A model generated the notes under the pieces. The model was not told the origin of the DNA and made no database searches. It worked only from the letters and a program-made list of their open reading frames with translations. This document shows positions 38,684 through 49,300 of a stretch of DNA of 64,000 bases, piece after piece. This stretch comes from Viscum album (Eukaryota; Streptophyta; Magnoliopsida; Santalales; Viscaceae): positions 809,435,123 to 809,499,122 of the forward strand of contig OY728136.1 in the NCBI GenBank assembly GCA_963277665.1. Direction: 5' to 3'. Made by a program: the position numbers and the translations under genes. Position 1 is the stretch's first letter; each line of letters starts with the position of its first letter.

Positions 38684-38715
38684 AACTCATGAAGTGACCA
38701 TACACTCCACGGGTT
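38684..38715 (-). ncRNA. Structured RNA motif copy 1 in D interior
   Basis: Minus-strand RNA: 13-nt arms (AACCCGUGGAGUG with CACUUCAUGAGUU) pair at 12 of 13 positions allowing G-U, closing the loop UAUGGU. Followed on the + strand by a GGATCCCATTAG segment related to that after copies 2 and 3. Not an independent gene; part of the element transcript. Confidence 0.55.
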
Positions 38716-38804
38716 GAAATTTGGATCCCATTAGACGAAACAAATTACATTCCAGAATTAAACATGCTCAAAGAAATCATCCAGTCATACGGGTGGCCAC
38801 CTAC

Positions 38805-38838
38805 CAATTTGTAAAGTGCCCATACACTTTACAGTTTG
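38805..38838 (-). ncRNA. Structured RNA motif copy 2 in D interior
   Basis: 14-nt arms with an uninterrupted 9-bp stem UGUAAAGUG/CACUUUACA closing the loop UAUGGG; 12 of 14 positions pair overall. Arm sequence differs from copies 1 and 3. Confidence 0.6.
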
Positions 38839-38932
38839 GAATTCGGCTCCCTTTAATCAAAACCAATCTCATTTTACAATTTGAATTTAGCAGTCCTTTT
38901 TAGGAGATTTGATTACACAGGTTACCCTTTCC

Positions 38933-38964
38933 CAGTCATAAGGCGCCCATATACCTTACAACTG
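38933..38964 (-). ncRNA. Structured RNA motif copy 3 in D interior
   Basis: 12-nt arms CAGUUGUAAGGU and GCCUUAUGACUG pair at all 12 positions (three G-U) around a loop containing UAUGGG. About 125 bp from copy 2. Confidence 0.6.
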
Positions 38965-39188
38965 AAAATTGGCTCCCATCGTAATTGCAATCATTTAATT
39001 TGGTCAAAGAAACCAATTCTATATTAACTCAATCTAGCATGTTATCAAAAGCAGTAACACAGAAACATGCTATATCATAGAAGCATGGAATAACTACCAC
39101 GACACCTATCACAACAGCAGGCATCAACTAATGCATCCTAGATGGAATGGAATAACACATGGAATGTAATCTCTAACAAGGTTCCTAT

Positions 39189-39232
39189 ATGATACATGAA
39201 ATGGCATACCCTCGTATCATCGGGTTGCAACC
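39189..39232 (-). other. Hairpin plus 10-bp palindrome in D leader
   Basis: ATGATAC (39189-39195) pairs with GTATCAT (39214-39220), followed at once by the perfect palindrome GGTTGCAACC (39223-39232). It lies about 240 nt downstream of the PBS in the transcript, where retroelements keep packaging and dimerisation signals. Confidence 0.45.
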
Positions 39233-39470
39233 GAAATGGAACCCAAAATTGCATAAACAGTATCAACAGAAACCATGTACGTCACCCAATCGTGAAATCA
39301 AATCAACCGTAATAATAAAAATCCTTAAAATAAAAATTTCATTTGAGGCAATTTGGTTTTTCCCTGTACATGGGTTAGCTACTCCCGAGCATAGCTTATT
39401 ACCAAATTCCATCTCCTTCATATCCCTGTCTATTGTTGCCAAATAGTAAAACAAACCAGAAGAGAAACTC

Positions 39471-39481
39471 CTCTGATACCA
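39471..39481 (-). other. Element D primer binding site (tRNA-iMet)
   Basis: The minus strand reads TGGTATCAGAG, an exact match to the common gypsy initiator-Met site, three bases from the 5' LTR. Confidence 0.92.
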
Positions 39482-40202
39482 CTTTGTAAAGTCTTGACCT
39501 GGCTGACCATCGAACCGGTGGCTCGACCGGTAGGTCACATGGCCTCAAGCACGTCTCCCCATACGCCAGAGGCTACCGACTAGCAGCGAGGGTATTATGA
39601 GGTGATAGTGGGGAGACTATACCCTCATATCAGAGTTACACAACAGTATTTTCAGAGTAAATAATATTCAATAGAAGAAGTAGTAAACAATGGAAAGATA
39701 ACAGCAAAAGATAATCAATATCCATTTCATAAAAGGTGTCCAAAGCCAGTTTACACGATACAGGGATGATGAATGATACAATGTGAAAATAGGAAACAAT
39801 ACAACATGCTTACAATACAATGTAAAAGAATAAATAAATGATAGAAAGGCTCGATGGGTGATCTCCTGAGCATCCCAATCTCCCACTTCGTCCTTTGCTC
39901 CTAACTCCTCAGGTACAAACAGCACAACACACAACCTAGGTCCTGCAAGCAAGAAGGTCTATTCGGGAACCCCAGTGCAATGGCGGCCCGAGTAGGGTGT
40001 GAGATATAAATCTCAATAGGCCGGCACCACCAGTGTCTAACCCAAACCAGACAGTGTAATATTTATTAAAGCAGTAAGCAGGTATAACTAGATTCAATAA
40101 GCAGGACAACATAGATAAACAACACCCATCCAGGTTCCCTAGGGACACCCGGCGGCTATACCAGCTTCAGATCGTTTCCGGTAATGTAACCTGATCATGT
40201 CA

Positions 40203-40205
<3 letters not shown>

Positions 40206-40243
<38 letters not shown>
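40206..40243. repeat. (TA)19 microsatellite, D right LTR
   Basis: 38 bp of TA repeats, versus 18 bp in the left LTR. Confidence 0.9.
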
Positions 40244-40245
<2 letters not shown>

Positions 40246-40260
40246 CATTTAGTTCATAGA

Positions 40261-40826
40261 TGGAGTGGGGTAAGAATGCCTCCCACCCATAAATCGAGAT
40301 TAGTGGTCATGAGGTAAGAATGCCTCTCATCCCTACTTGTCAACTAGAAAGGGGTATGAATGCCTCCCTTCCATCATTCGTGATTAGTGGGAACGAGGTA
40401 AGAATTCCTCTCATCCCTATCGGTCAACTGGCAAGGGGTATGAATGCCTCCCTTCCATAAACGTATGGAAAATAGCGAGCACGAGGTAAGAATGCCTCTC
40501 GTCCCTATAAGTCAAATGGAAAGGGATATAAATGCCTCCCTTCCATATAAATATAGAGATCGCATCTGGTGTGGGGTAGACATGCCTCCCACCCATACTC
40601 AAGTGGCATGGGGTATGCATGCCTCCCATCCATAACCGTTCAAAGTAGATGGAATGGGGTATGAATGCCTCCCATCCATAATCATTCAAAGTAGATGGAA
40701 TGGGGTATGAATACCTCCCATCCATAACACGTATCTCATCACTAGAAGCCACTGGCATGGGGTAAGAATGCCTCCCTTCCATACATGTATTGTCACAATG
40801 GCATGGGGTATAACTGCCTCCCATCC
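40261..40826. repeat. 13-unit hairpin tandem array, D right LTR
   Basis: Collinear with the left array, unit by unit. Arms include GTGGG/CCCAC (units 1, 8), ATGAG/CTCAT (unit 2, ACGAG/CTCGT in the left copy), AAGGG/CCCTT (3, 5, 7), ACGAG/CTCGT (6) and ATGGG/CCCAT (9-11, 13). Unit 4 has a wobble and unit 12 one mismatch. A 147-residue open frame (40417-40860, minus) crosses it and is a repeat artefact. Confidence 0.85.
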
Positions 40827-42245
40827 AAACACATATCTCATCACCAGCAGAAATCAGCATGTGCGCACTCCCAATACAACCATGTCTATAATATACTACT
40901 TATGGCATTACCTCATAATCATTCAAAGAATCGTATCACAATCACAAACAATCATACAACCCATATCCATGTAAATGGTTATAATCACGTCCATACAAAT
41001 ATACCTAAGGCAAACCATCTCAAGTATCATTATCACATTTATACTTAAGGAAAATCCTCATAAGTATCCATTTCAATACACTAACATATTCATCACACTT
41101 ATATAAGGTACATGAGTCAACCCGCTCCTGTATGGTATTGGCTAACCCCCAATTCATTCTTCATTCCTCTTATATCATTTCAAAGACATTTAGGGATTTA
41201 CAAAGCATTAAGAGGTGTTATGGACTACCTCTCCCAGGTAAGTCTCATTCACTAAATTCATTCCATTAACATAAGCCATGCTTATTCCATTATCCTAAGG
41301 TATGGTCTTACCACCCTAATCCATTTCATTCAAGTTTCACCAAAGCATAACAATATTTTAGCAGGAAAGCATAAGAATATACTTCCTACTTTTATCTTGA
41401 AGACAGTGCACCTCTGATCGAGGGGTTTTATTATTAAATCGTTGGTTTATTGACCAAGAAACCATTTTATCTTATTCCTGTAATTCACACGATATTCACA
41501 GAATCATTTAATCGACTAAACTTGCATAATTAAAATACTAAAACAAATCAGTATTAAGATCTTTAAATGCTTCACTTAAATTAAAGGGCAAGGAGTGAGA
41601 CCCTACCTCAAGGTGGATCCATCCGTCCACTCCGACTCTTGACGCATTCTAACTAAGAGCCGCCTAAGCTCTAGAAAATAGAAACCAACCCGAACCCACT
41701 AACGCACTAAATAAAACACACTACAAACCTTAAACCAACTAAAGATGATAAATTGGGAGCTGCATAAATAAAGAACTGGTAAAACCCTTACCTCGAAATC
41801 AAACTGGCAGATTGAAATCACCGCAATCCGCCTCTCCTTCAGCAGCAGATGTCGTACGCACACCAATAAGGTCTCGAGGGACCTTCTGCATCACCCTAGA
41901 ACAAGTGGAACAAGAAAGAAACTAAAATCAACCAAACCCGAAATCTATGGGTGCTTGGCCGAGAAATATTAGGGCAAGGAGGAGCCCCAAAATCGGCCAA
42001 GAAGGGAGTAAAAAGGAGGAAGGAGGCTTACCACGAAGATTCAAAGGAGGAATCGCCAAGAACGGAGGAGAGACCTTGATCGCGAGGAGGAAATAAGGGG
42101 AGTGTCACGCGTGGCTCAAGGGGAGCCCCTCCCTGTGCATCGTGCGGGTTGAGTGAGGGTGAGGGAGAGTTAGTTCAGGTTTTATTTTTAAATCATTTTA
42201 AATATTTTAAAAACCCAAAATAGGGCACTGCGCACAGCTTGGGCT

Positions 42246-42414
42246 GCACGGTTTGGAAAACCGTGCGCCAACCGTGCATCCCCCAGTGGGCACCCAAGAC
42301 ACCCCACATGGGCTAGCCTCACAATTTGGGGAAACCGTGCGCAAGCCATGCGGACTCCTCTGCCTCCCTATTTTAAGCCACACGGTTTGGGCCGCACGGT
42401 TTGGGAAACCGTGC
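42246..42414. repeat. Palindrome cluster in D right LTR
   Basis: GCACGGTTT-GGA-AAACCGTGC at 42246-42266 and GCACGGTTT-GGG-AAACCGTGC at 42394-42414, with a weaker CACAATTTGGGGAAACCGTG copy between. They are about 245-415 nt from the U3 start of the 5' LTR. Confidence 0.85.
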
Positions 42415-42659
42415 GCCAACCGTGCGCCTTCAATTGTCAATTAAAAACCAGCCGTCTTCAGGTATGACACAGCCGAAACACATCAAGACACTCGGGAAAC
42501 TTCTCGGGCCTTCGCCCAACCCCAAAAACATTTAAAAGAAGGGTTCAAACCTTTGGAACCTTGTTATGAAGCTCAATTCTAAAAACGATCGGTTCAGTAA
42601 TTGAAAAAGTTCAATTTTCCCCCCACTTTTTAACATGGTTTAAAACGCATGTCATTACA

Positions 42660-42664
42660 GAATT
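42660..42664. repeat. Target site duplication of element D (right)
   Basis: GAATT, identical to 33300-33304. Confidence 0.9.
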
Positions 42665-44317
42665 CATGAAGCACATTAATTAAGTAAAATTATATTTATT
42701 TTAATATTTATAATATCATTTGGTTGATTGTTTCATTAATTGAATAATTACTACATCATCATTCTATAATTATTTATGACAATTATTTCTTCACTAAAAA
42801 ATAAAAATAAAATTACATAATGTATAAAAACCTTTTATATTTCATAATAATATATATGGTTGTGAATTTAGTCTATTTAACCCCATATTAAAAATATTAT
42901 ACATAGTAAAAGTAAGATTTTGATATTTTATCACTCTCTTTGATTTTAACAATATCCAAGTAATTTTCATGGAAATTTTTCCATTAAATTATTCTATTTT
43001 GAACCTTATATGTTAATAGTAGAATAAAATTCATACAATAATATTTGGGAAATATTTACGATAGTTTTGAATAATTATAATATTATTTTTACCCTTAATT
43101 GCTCTATTTACCCCTAACTATGGTAACAAAAATTTATCAAAATTTATATTCATAATGTCCAAAAATAAAATGGACCTTTTTACTAAACTTGGATCTTATA
43201 ATTCCAGATATGGAATCAGTTTTTCAAAATTCAATTCAAAAAAGATACAGAAATTAATTTAAAATTAATTTTGCAGACGGGATGAAACAATGGGTTTTTA
43301 AAGTAAAAACATTCAAATGTTTGAAATGTTTTTATATCTAATTTCATTGTGAAATTAATTTAAATGAAATAAATTGGATTAAATTATATAAATTTTTTTT
43401 AATTATACTTTTAAACCAATCAAAAAAATAACTTAACACTGTAAAATATTTAGATGAAAAAAAGATTTTTTTTAATAAAAATTCATTATTTTTTTATTAT
43501 TCATCATATCATGAAACTTATAAAAAAATACCAAAAATTAAACAAAATTAAATTTTGATATTATTATTTCAAATAAGAAGTTTGTTTTTTCTAATATAAT
43601 TTGTAAAAGTTTCAAAAATTATATTTAAAATGGGTTTTCCATTAAAAGGTGAACAATTTACCATTTTAAAAAATGAATCATTTTATTCATAAAATTGGAT
43701 TTATTATTATCTTATTCCTCTCAAATATTTTGTATGAGCATACAAAAAAATTATTGAATATCTCATATATAAATTTTGTTAAAAAAATTCATTAATAGTG
43801 ACTTTTTTAATTTATTAAGATAAAATGGTGTTTATACAGAGATAAATAGTTTTCTTAGAAAAGGAATTTCTTTATTTTCAAATAGTTATTACTTTCATTT
43901 CTTGATATTTCATAACCAAAGGATTCATTTTATATACATACTTAAATAATATTTTCATAATTTTGTTAATCTTATTTGTAATTTCCATTCCAATGGCTAA
44001 GTGGAAAATGTGGTAATATTTTAATAACAATATTAATAGTATATTGTAGTTTGGTAAAACTCGATCTTATATGTAAAGAAAGCTATCAAAATAACTCTGA
44101 ATTGTGTGTAGTAAAATAAAAACATAGTGTTTCATGAACTATAATATAATCTAAGTATTGTGTGTAGCATAATATTAACATAGAGGTGCATATAACAAAA
44201 TCCAAACTTAGTGCTTTTGTATAACAAAAGCTATATTTAGTGTTGTATGGAATGAAAAATATCAAAAAGATTAAATTAATTCAAAAAATATATTTCATAA
44301 AATCTCAGGGTGTTACA
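42665..44317 (-). repeat. Element C left (3') LTR, second part
   Basis: Continues the LTR interrupted by D; aligns with 49446-51094. Shared text includes AATATTTATAATATCATTT, GACATTTTGTCACTCTC-like and TTGAAATGTTTTTATATC blocks. Ends GGGTGTTACA beside the PPT. Confidence 0.9.
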
Positions 44318-45592
44318 TTCTACCCCAAATAAAATTAATTTCTCTCTCAAAATTGTTTTGGGTTATTTAATACTTGAAAGTTACTTTCATTGAAACTTAC
44401 ATCGTAAAAATGAATACTAAAACTCTATTTAAAAAGGGAAAGTTGGAAACATAAAGGTTACCCAAATTAAATCATAACTAGGTTTATACACATAAGAGAA
44501 TTTAGTTAGAAAGTGAAAACATGGACATTGAAGAGAAATCTAACAATAAATTTCTAATGGGGAGTGATAGAGAACATGTTCAAGATAAATTTAATGACCA
44601 CAAAACCATAACCCAAAGATTCTTGAAAAGGTTATTGATATCATAAAAAATTATGGTAACAAGACAAAATTTTATTTCAATACCCTTTTTCCTAATGTGA
44701 AATAATTTTCTTGAGAATATATACTTACACTATTTTAGTACAACCTCACCCTTTGTTGTGCCTTTATCAATTTCCACTTTATCTCTGAATCCAATAAATG
44801 AGGTTTAAATTGTAATTCCTAAGGAACTAATGGATCATAAGATCCATAATGAGATGAAAAAGTATTCCTTATCTCTCCATTTATCATAAAAAATTGTTAG
44901 CACAAGTTATCCAATATGCATAAATCTGCACATAGTGAAGTAACACATTAATCTCTAAATCCTCATCTAAATATTAGCTGAAATTTTTTTATAAATGGTT
45001 ACCCCTATGAACCTTCCAAAATATTAAAATCAAAAACTTTTGAAATAAGGTTACTAAATTTCAAAAATCAACTTACCATTAATCCCCTAAACAAATTTAT
45101 GTATCTCTTAATTGTCACACAGAAAATACGTGAAGACCATTATCATGCATTCTCTTGAAACATGGTAATAACATAAATTACCACAAAACCTAAGTGAAAA
45201 CATGCATTCTTTAAAAAAATTAACTCTTTCATCTTACCATAAATCTAAAAATTCTATAAACTCAATCCATGATATCATAAAACACTTTTTCATCATATCA
45301 GTTCCAAGGTCATCAATATTATCCCATTTATTTTATCACAATCAAATATATATTTATCTAATTATCCCAACATCAGGAACATACTAAGGTTCATACTTCC
45401 TTTAATCATGTGTTCTCCTAAAATATCACCTTACCACCTCAATTAATTTGCATGGTTACTAATACCATTAAACATATGCTTTTAAATCTTTAAGGAAAAC
45501 TATAGTTGACCGATCCTAAGATGTTTCATTATTCCATAATACTATAAAAGTACTTACACAATATTATTCTAGAATACAAATATCTAAATACA
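44318..45592 (-). other. Element C interior, PPT side, non-coding
   Basis: Begins TTCTACCCCAAATAAA, like the same place in element A. No pol motif could be found in either strand. Short frames such as 45202-45387 look accidental. Confidence 0.6.
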
Positions 45593-45877
45593 TTAACCCT
45601 TAGGCTTGAATGATTGGTATGAAATAGGTCCTTCCTTTTTATAGAAGTTAATTATTGGGTTAGGGAATTTATTTGGATAATTACCATGTTCCCCACATAT
45701 AATACATTGAACTCCTCTACAATTTTTCACTCTATGACCTTGATTTCCACATAGATAACATCCTCTCCTCCATTTGAGATATTCATCTAGGTTATTCTTC
45801 CCACCCTCTTGATATGTAGGATGAGAAATCTTGTTTTCTCTATGTTCATAACCACATGAAATTTCATAAAATTCCAT
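45593..45877 (-). pseudogene. Element C gag nucleocapsid fragment
   Basis: A 94-residue open frame contains a perfect knuckle CYLCGNQGHRVKNC (Cys-X2-Cys-X4-His-X4-Cys, about residues 40-53). A second follows, CIICGEHGNYPNKF, in which the His and last Cys are replaced by Asn and Phe. Two knuckles in tandem are common in plant gypsy Gag. The capsid core and all of pol are absent, so the frame is a leftover. The first Met is not a proven start. It could in principle still be translated as a small nucleic-acid-binding peptide, but there is no evidence for that. Confidence 0.65.
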
Positions 45878-46318
45878 CTTCCTCTAATACTATGTTTTAG
45901 GAATCTCACTAAAGTTTAAGTTGTTAATAATATATTATGATAGCTAATTAGGAATAATCACAACATATTTTCCTCCAATAATAATTCCATTTGGCTGCTC
46001 ATCAGCAAATTTTCCATCATATTCAATGTTAACCCAGACTCATCTGGTTTCCATCATTGACTAAAACAATAAAGTGTAGTGTAAGAAACACTTATCATAG
46101 TGGAAAACACATAATATAAAGAAATTACTTTTAAAATTTTAATCTATGACACCTTAGTTTTAATACTAGGTTATTTATGATTTATACCAAAACTCTAGGA
46201 TTATAACCTATACTTAGACTTATCCCTAGGTACATGCCTAAAAATATATTTAGAAATATCCAAAGAGATCCTACTAAATTTTTCTCATCATAGTTTTCAA
46301 AGGTTGACTAAACCTTTT
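45878..46318 (-). other. Element C untranslated leader
   Basis: Non-coding. Carries a CTTATCCCTAGGTAC stretch similar to element A's leader. Confidence 0.5.
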
Positions 46319-46329
46319 CTCTGATATCA
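46319..46329 (-). other. Element C primer binding site (tRNA-iMet)
   Basis: The minus strand reads TGATATCAGAG, 10 of 11 matching, followed by the same AT spacer as in element A. Confidence 0.8.
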
Positions 46330-46331
46330 AT

Positions 46332-49300
46332 TATAATGACCCATAATTTTCATACATAGACATTACATCATTTTTGTGGAATACTCAAACACACACCCAA
46401 ATACCTTATTAGTTTACTGCCTTTGAAAACTTCTAGTCTGATGAAAGATATTCAATTTTTTCCACAAATATTTTCCCCTTTATTACCCCTACCTGGAACC
46501 ATTCTTTATAACCTGGGGGGGAACATAAGAAAGGGGTGAGCTCAAATGCTTAGTAAGGGTAAACAAGAGAGATATGTAAGCATAAAAAATAGAATATGGG
46601 TATGAGAATGTAATCATAACATTATTTGATCATACCCTTCATATCAAAGATTATAAACATGAATTATGGAATAAATATTTTAATTTCATAAGACATGAAT
46701 CATAAGGGAATAAAGAACATAATCCATGAAATCATAACATAGTAATAAGACATGGAATTTGAGGTAGACACATCAACATATAATATAATTCCCTATAAGT
46801 CAAGTCACATTTTCAAAACTTATTAGGGAATTTCATGGGGACTATACCTACAGGGAAAGACAAACCACCATCCCCAGTCGTAGTATGTTCCTTATAATGG
46901 ATCGGGTTTCCCATTCTTTCTATATTGGATCAAGCCCATCGACTTATTTCTCATAATTATCTCATGAGATATAAATATTTACCCAATATATTGAAGGAAG
47001 ATATAGTTCCCACCCATCTCAAAATGAAATCCATACAAATGTGTTCCACATTAACATAAATCATATCATAACCCATAAAAAATGGTTTCATAAATATTTC
47101 ATCATAACATAACTCATGGAAAAGAAAAAAACATAAGTACCAATTCATCATAAACATAAACCATTCATAGAAATAATATGAATCATATCATTGGATTATA
47201 TCCCCATTAAAACATAAGTAACATCAAATAACATTTTCTTAGAAGGAAAATGATTTTGAAATATCATTTGGAATAATTCTTGAGGAAAATATCCTTTTCG
47301 CTTTAAAAATAACTTTTTAAATCATAAAATAATTAGAAAATATTTTTCAATAAAAATAACCTTTAAAATTATATAGTAATATTTTAAAACTATTTTAAAC
47401 ATATTTGAAATAAACTTCCTTGAAAATGCATATAATAACATTTAAAACACTTTTAAAGCATTTTTTTAAAATTTGTTTTGAAGGAACATAGATTTTAGAC
47501 CAAATAAATAATAACATTACATGAAAATTATAATATCATGAAAATAATTATATTCATGATACAAAATTTCAAAGGTAAGTATATAAACCTCATAAAATAA
47601 TATAGGTTCATAACATAACATGTGTCTCAAAGAAGACAAATTGAGAAAAAATTACCTTACTGATTTGGTAACTTTTAAATTGTAAACCCCATGAAAGAGA
47701 GATCATAAAGTGGATATGTAAATACCCATAAAATTTAAGGATAAAAATAATATATTATATTCATTTTTAGTATATACACCCCACAAAATAAACCATTGGG
47801 GAATGTGGCATAATCCTCGTAGAAATAAAAGTGAGACTAGAAATCCCCTTACATTAAGTATTAACTTCCTTTATACACATTAAAAAATTATATATAATAA
47901 ATATAAGTTTATTATACATCTAATACATAACCATGTTCATATATATAATACAATATATGATTTACTTATGAATTTATATTACTCATTTATTAAAAATTCC
48001 ATGTTAAAGTTATGTTTCAGGTAATAACTGATTTGTTTTTCATGCATGTTTTGACTTATTATTCTTGGTCCTCTTACATATATCATTATTTCATCTTAAG
48101 TAGAATTATAAAAATGATATAAATATAATATATATATTCAGTATCTATGTATTTATGGTGATTCATAAAATTTATAGGTTGAAAATAAAATACACCATTT
48201 ATGGAGACGGTAGGTCGTACGTATGCATGAACGTTGTTTTCATTTTCTTATCATATTAAAAGAAACAAAAGTATATGATATATTATCATTATAGAATAAT
48301 TTTTATGTTATATATATATATATATAATATTCATAAAATTTATACTTATTACTATATATGTGAAATATGGATAAAGAATGAATCGCGTCGCATCGTGAAG
48401 ATGGTAAGCCATACGTATGCACGAGCGATGTTATCATTTTCAAAAATATTATATGGTAAAAAAGTTAAACATGATATTATCATTATAAAAATATAATTAT
48501 ATAATAAATATCATTTATAAATATTAAAACCATCAGAATTATTTTTTATAAAATATGGTGATGTAAAATTAATTGTATCGCTAAGTGGAGACATTAAGTC
48601 GTACATACGCACGAGCGATACTTTCACTTCTTGTTTGATGAGAAATGGGATGTATAATGGTTTGTTATTAATAATAATAAAATTTAAGAATATTTAGGAT
48701 TTTAAAATTATTATTTTATGATATATATCATATATTTATAATATTTATATAAGAGTAGAAAAAGAGAGTGATCGGTTAGAGTGATTACCTCTTCTTTGAA
48801 ACGGCTCCTTTAGATATCCTCTAAAGGACTCTAGAGATGGTATTTTAGGAATAAAATCACCTCTATAATGTATCTAGAAAAGTTTAAAAGATAATTTTGA
48901 AGATTTTTGTTGATAAAGAAGTCTCAAAGTGTTGAAATGAGATGAGGGAGGAGGTTCCCTTTTATCATGAAAGTGAGGGTCACTTTTAAAATTTCTCAAA
49001 AGATTAATTTATAATAAATTAAATATCAATTATTTAAATATAATATGTTTTAGGATGGTAATAACATCAAAAAATATATTTTAGATAAGTTTCGGTGTAA
49101 TTTTAAACCTTATCATTTTGATTAACCCTTAGTTAACCAATTTTAATTTTAACCATGGTAACAACATTTTCAATATGAAAAGGTGAATATTTTTACTTAT
49201 AAGGTTTTAATTAAACCATAAATTGTTAATTTATGATATTTTAGACCATAATTCATCCTTTTTGTTCTTATTTAGTATTTTTATGATTTTTAACTAATTT

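Larger units (their letters stand above)
36449..39470 (-). other. Element D non-coding interior domain
   Basis: About 3 kb of moderate GC with no protein homology seen on either strand. The short frames at 36535-36843, 37739-37927, 37980-38201 and 39189-39538 lack family features and most lie on the antisense strand. Contains three related hairpins (38684-38964) and a 10-bp palindrome near the PBS side. Its role is presumably RNA packaging and replication signals. Confidence 0.75.
33305..42659 (-). mobile_element. Element D: non-autonomous LARD-type LTR retrotransposon
   Basis: Two direct LTRs (33305-36436, 3132 bp; 39485-42659, 3175 bp) flank 3048 bp with no recognisable gag, protease, RT, RNase H or integrase in any frame. 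The longest frame in the interior is about 100 residues. Ends are TGTAATGTCC / TCATTACA, with a perfect 5-bp target duplication. PBS and PPT are present in minus orientation. Long LTRs and a non-coding interior are the definition of a large retrotransposon derivative, first described in barley. It must borrow proteins from another gypsy element. LTRs have diverged visibly, more than those of B, but structure is kept. Confidence 0.9.
39485..42659 (-). repeat. Element D right (5') LTR
   Basis: Direct repeat of 33305-36436 with the same internal order. In transcription order it begins at 42659. Confidence 0.93.

Noticed and set aside
40417..40860. 147-residue open frame with repeating GRHSYPMP-like peptides
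   Set aside because: It is the hairpin array read in one frame; the matching left array does not keep it open, so it is not a gene.
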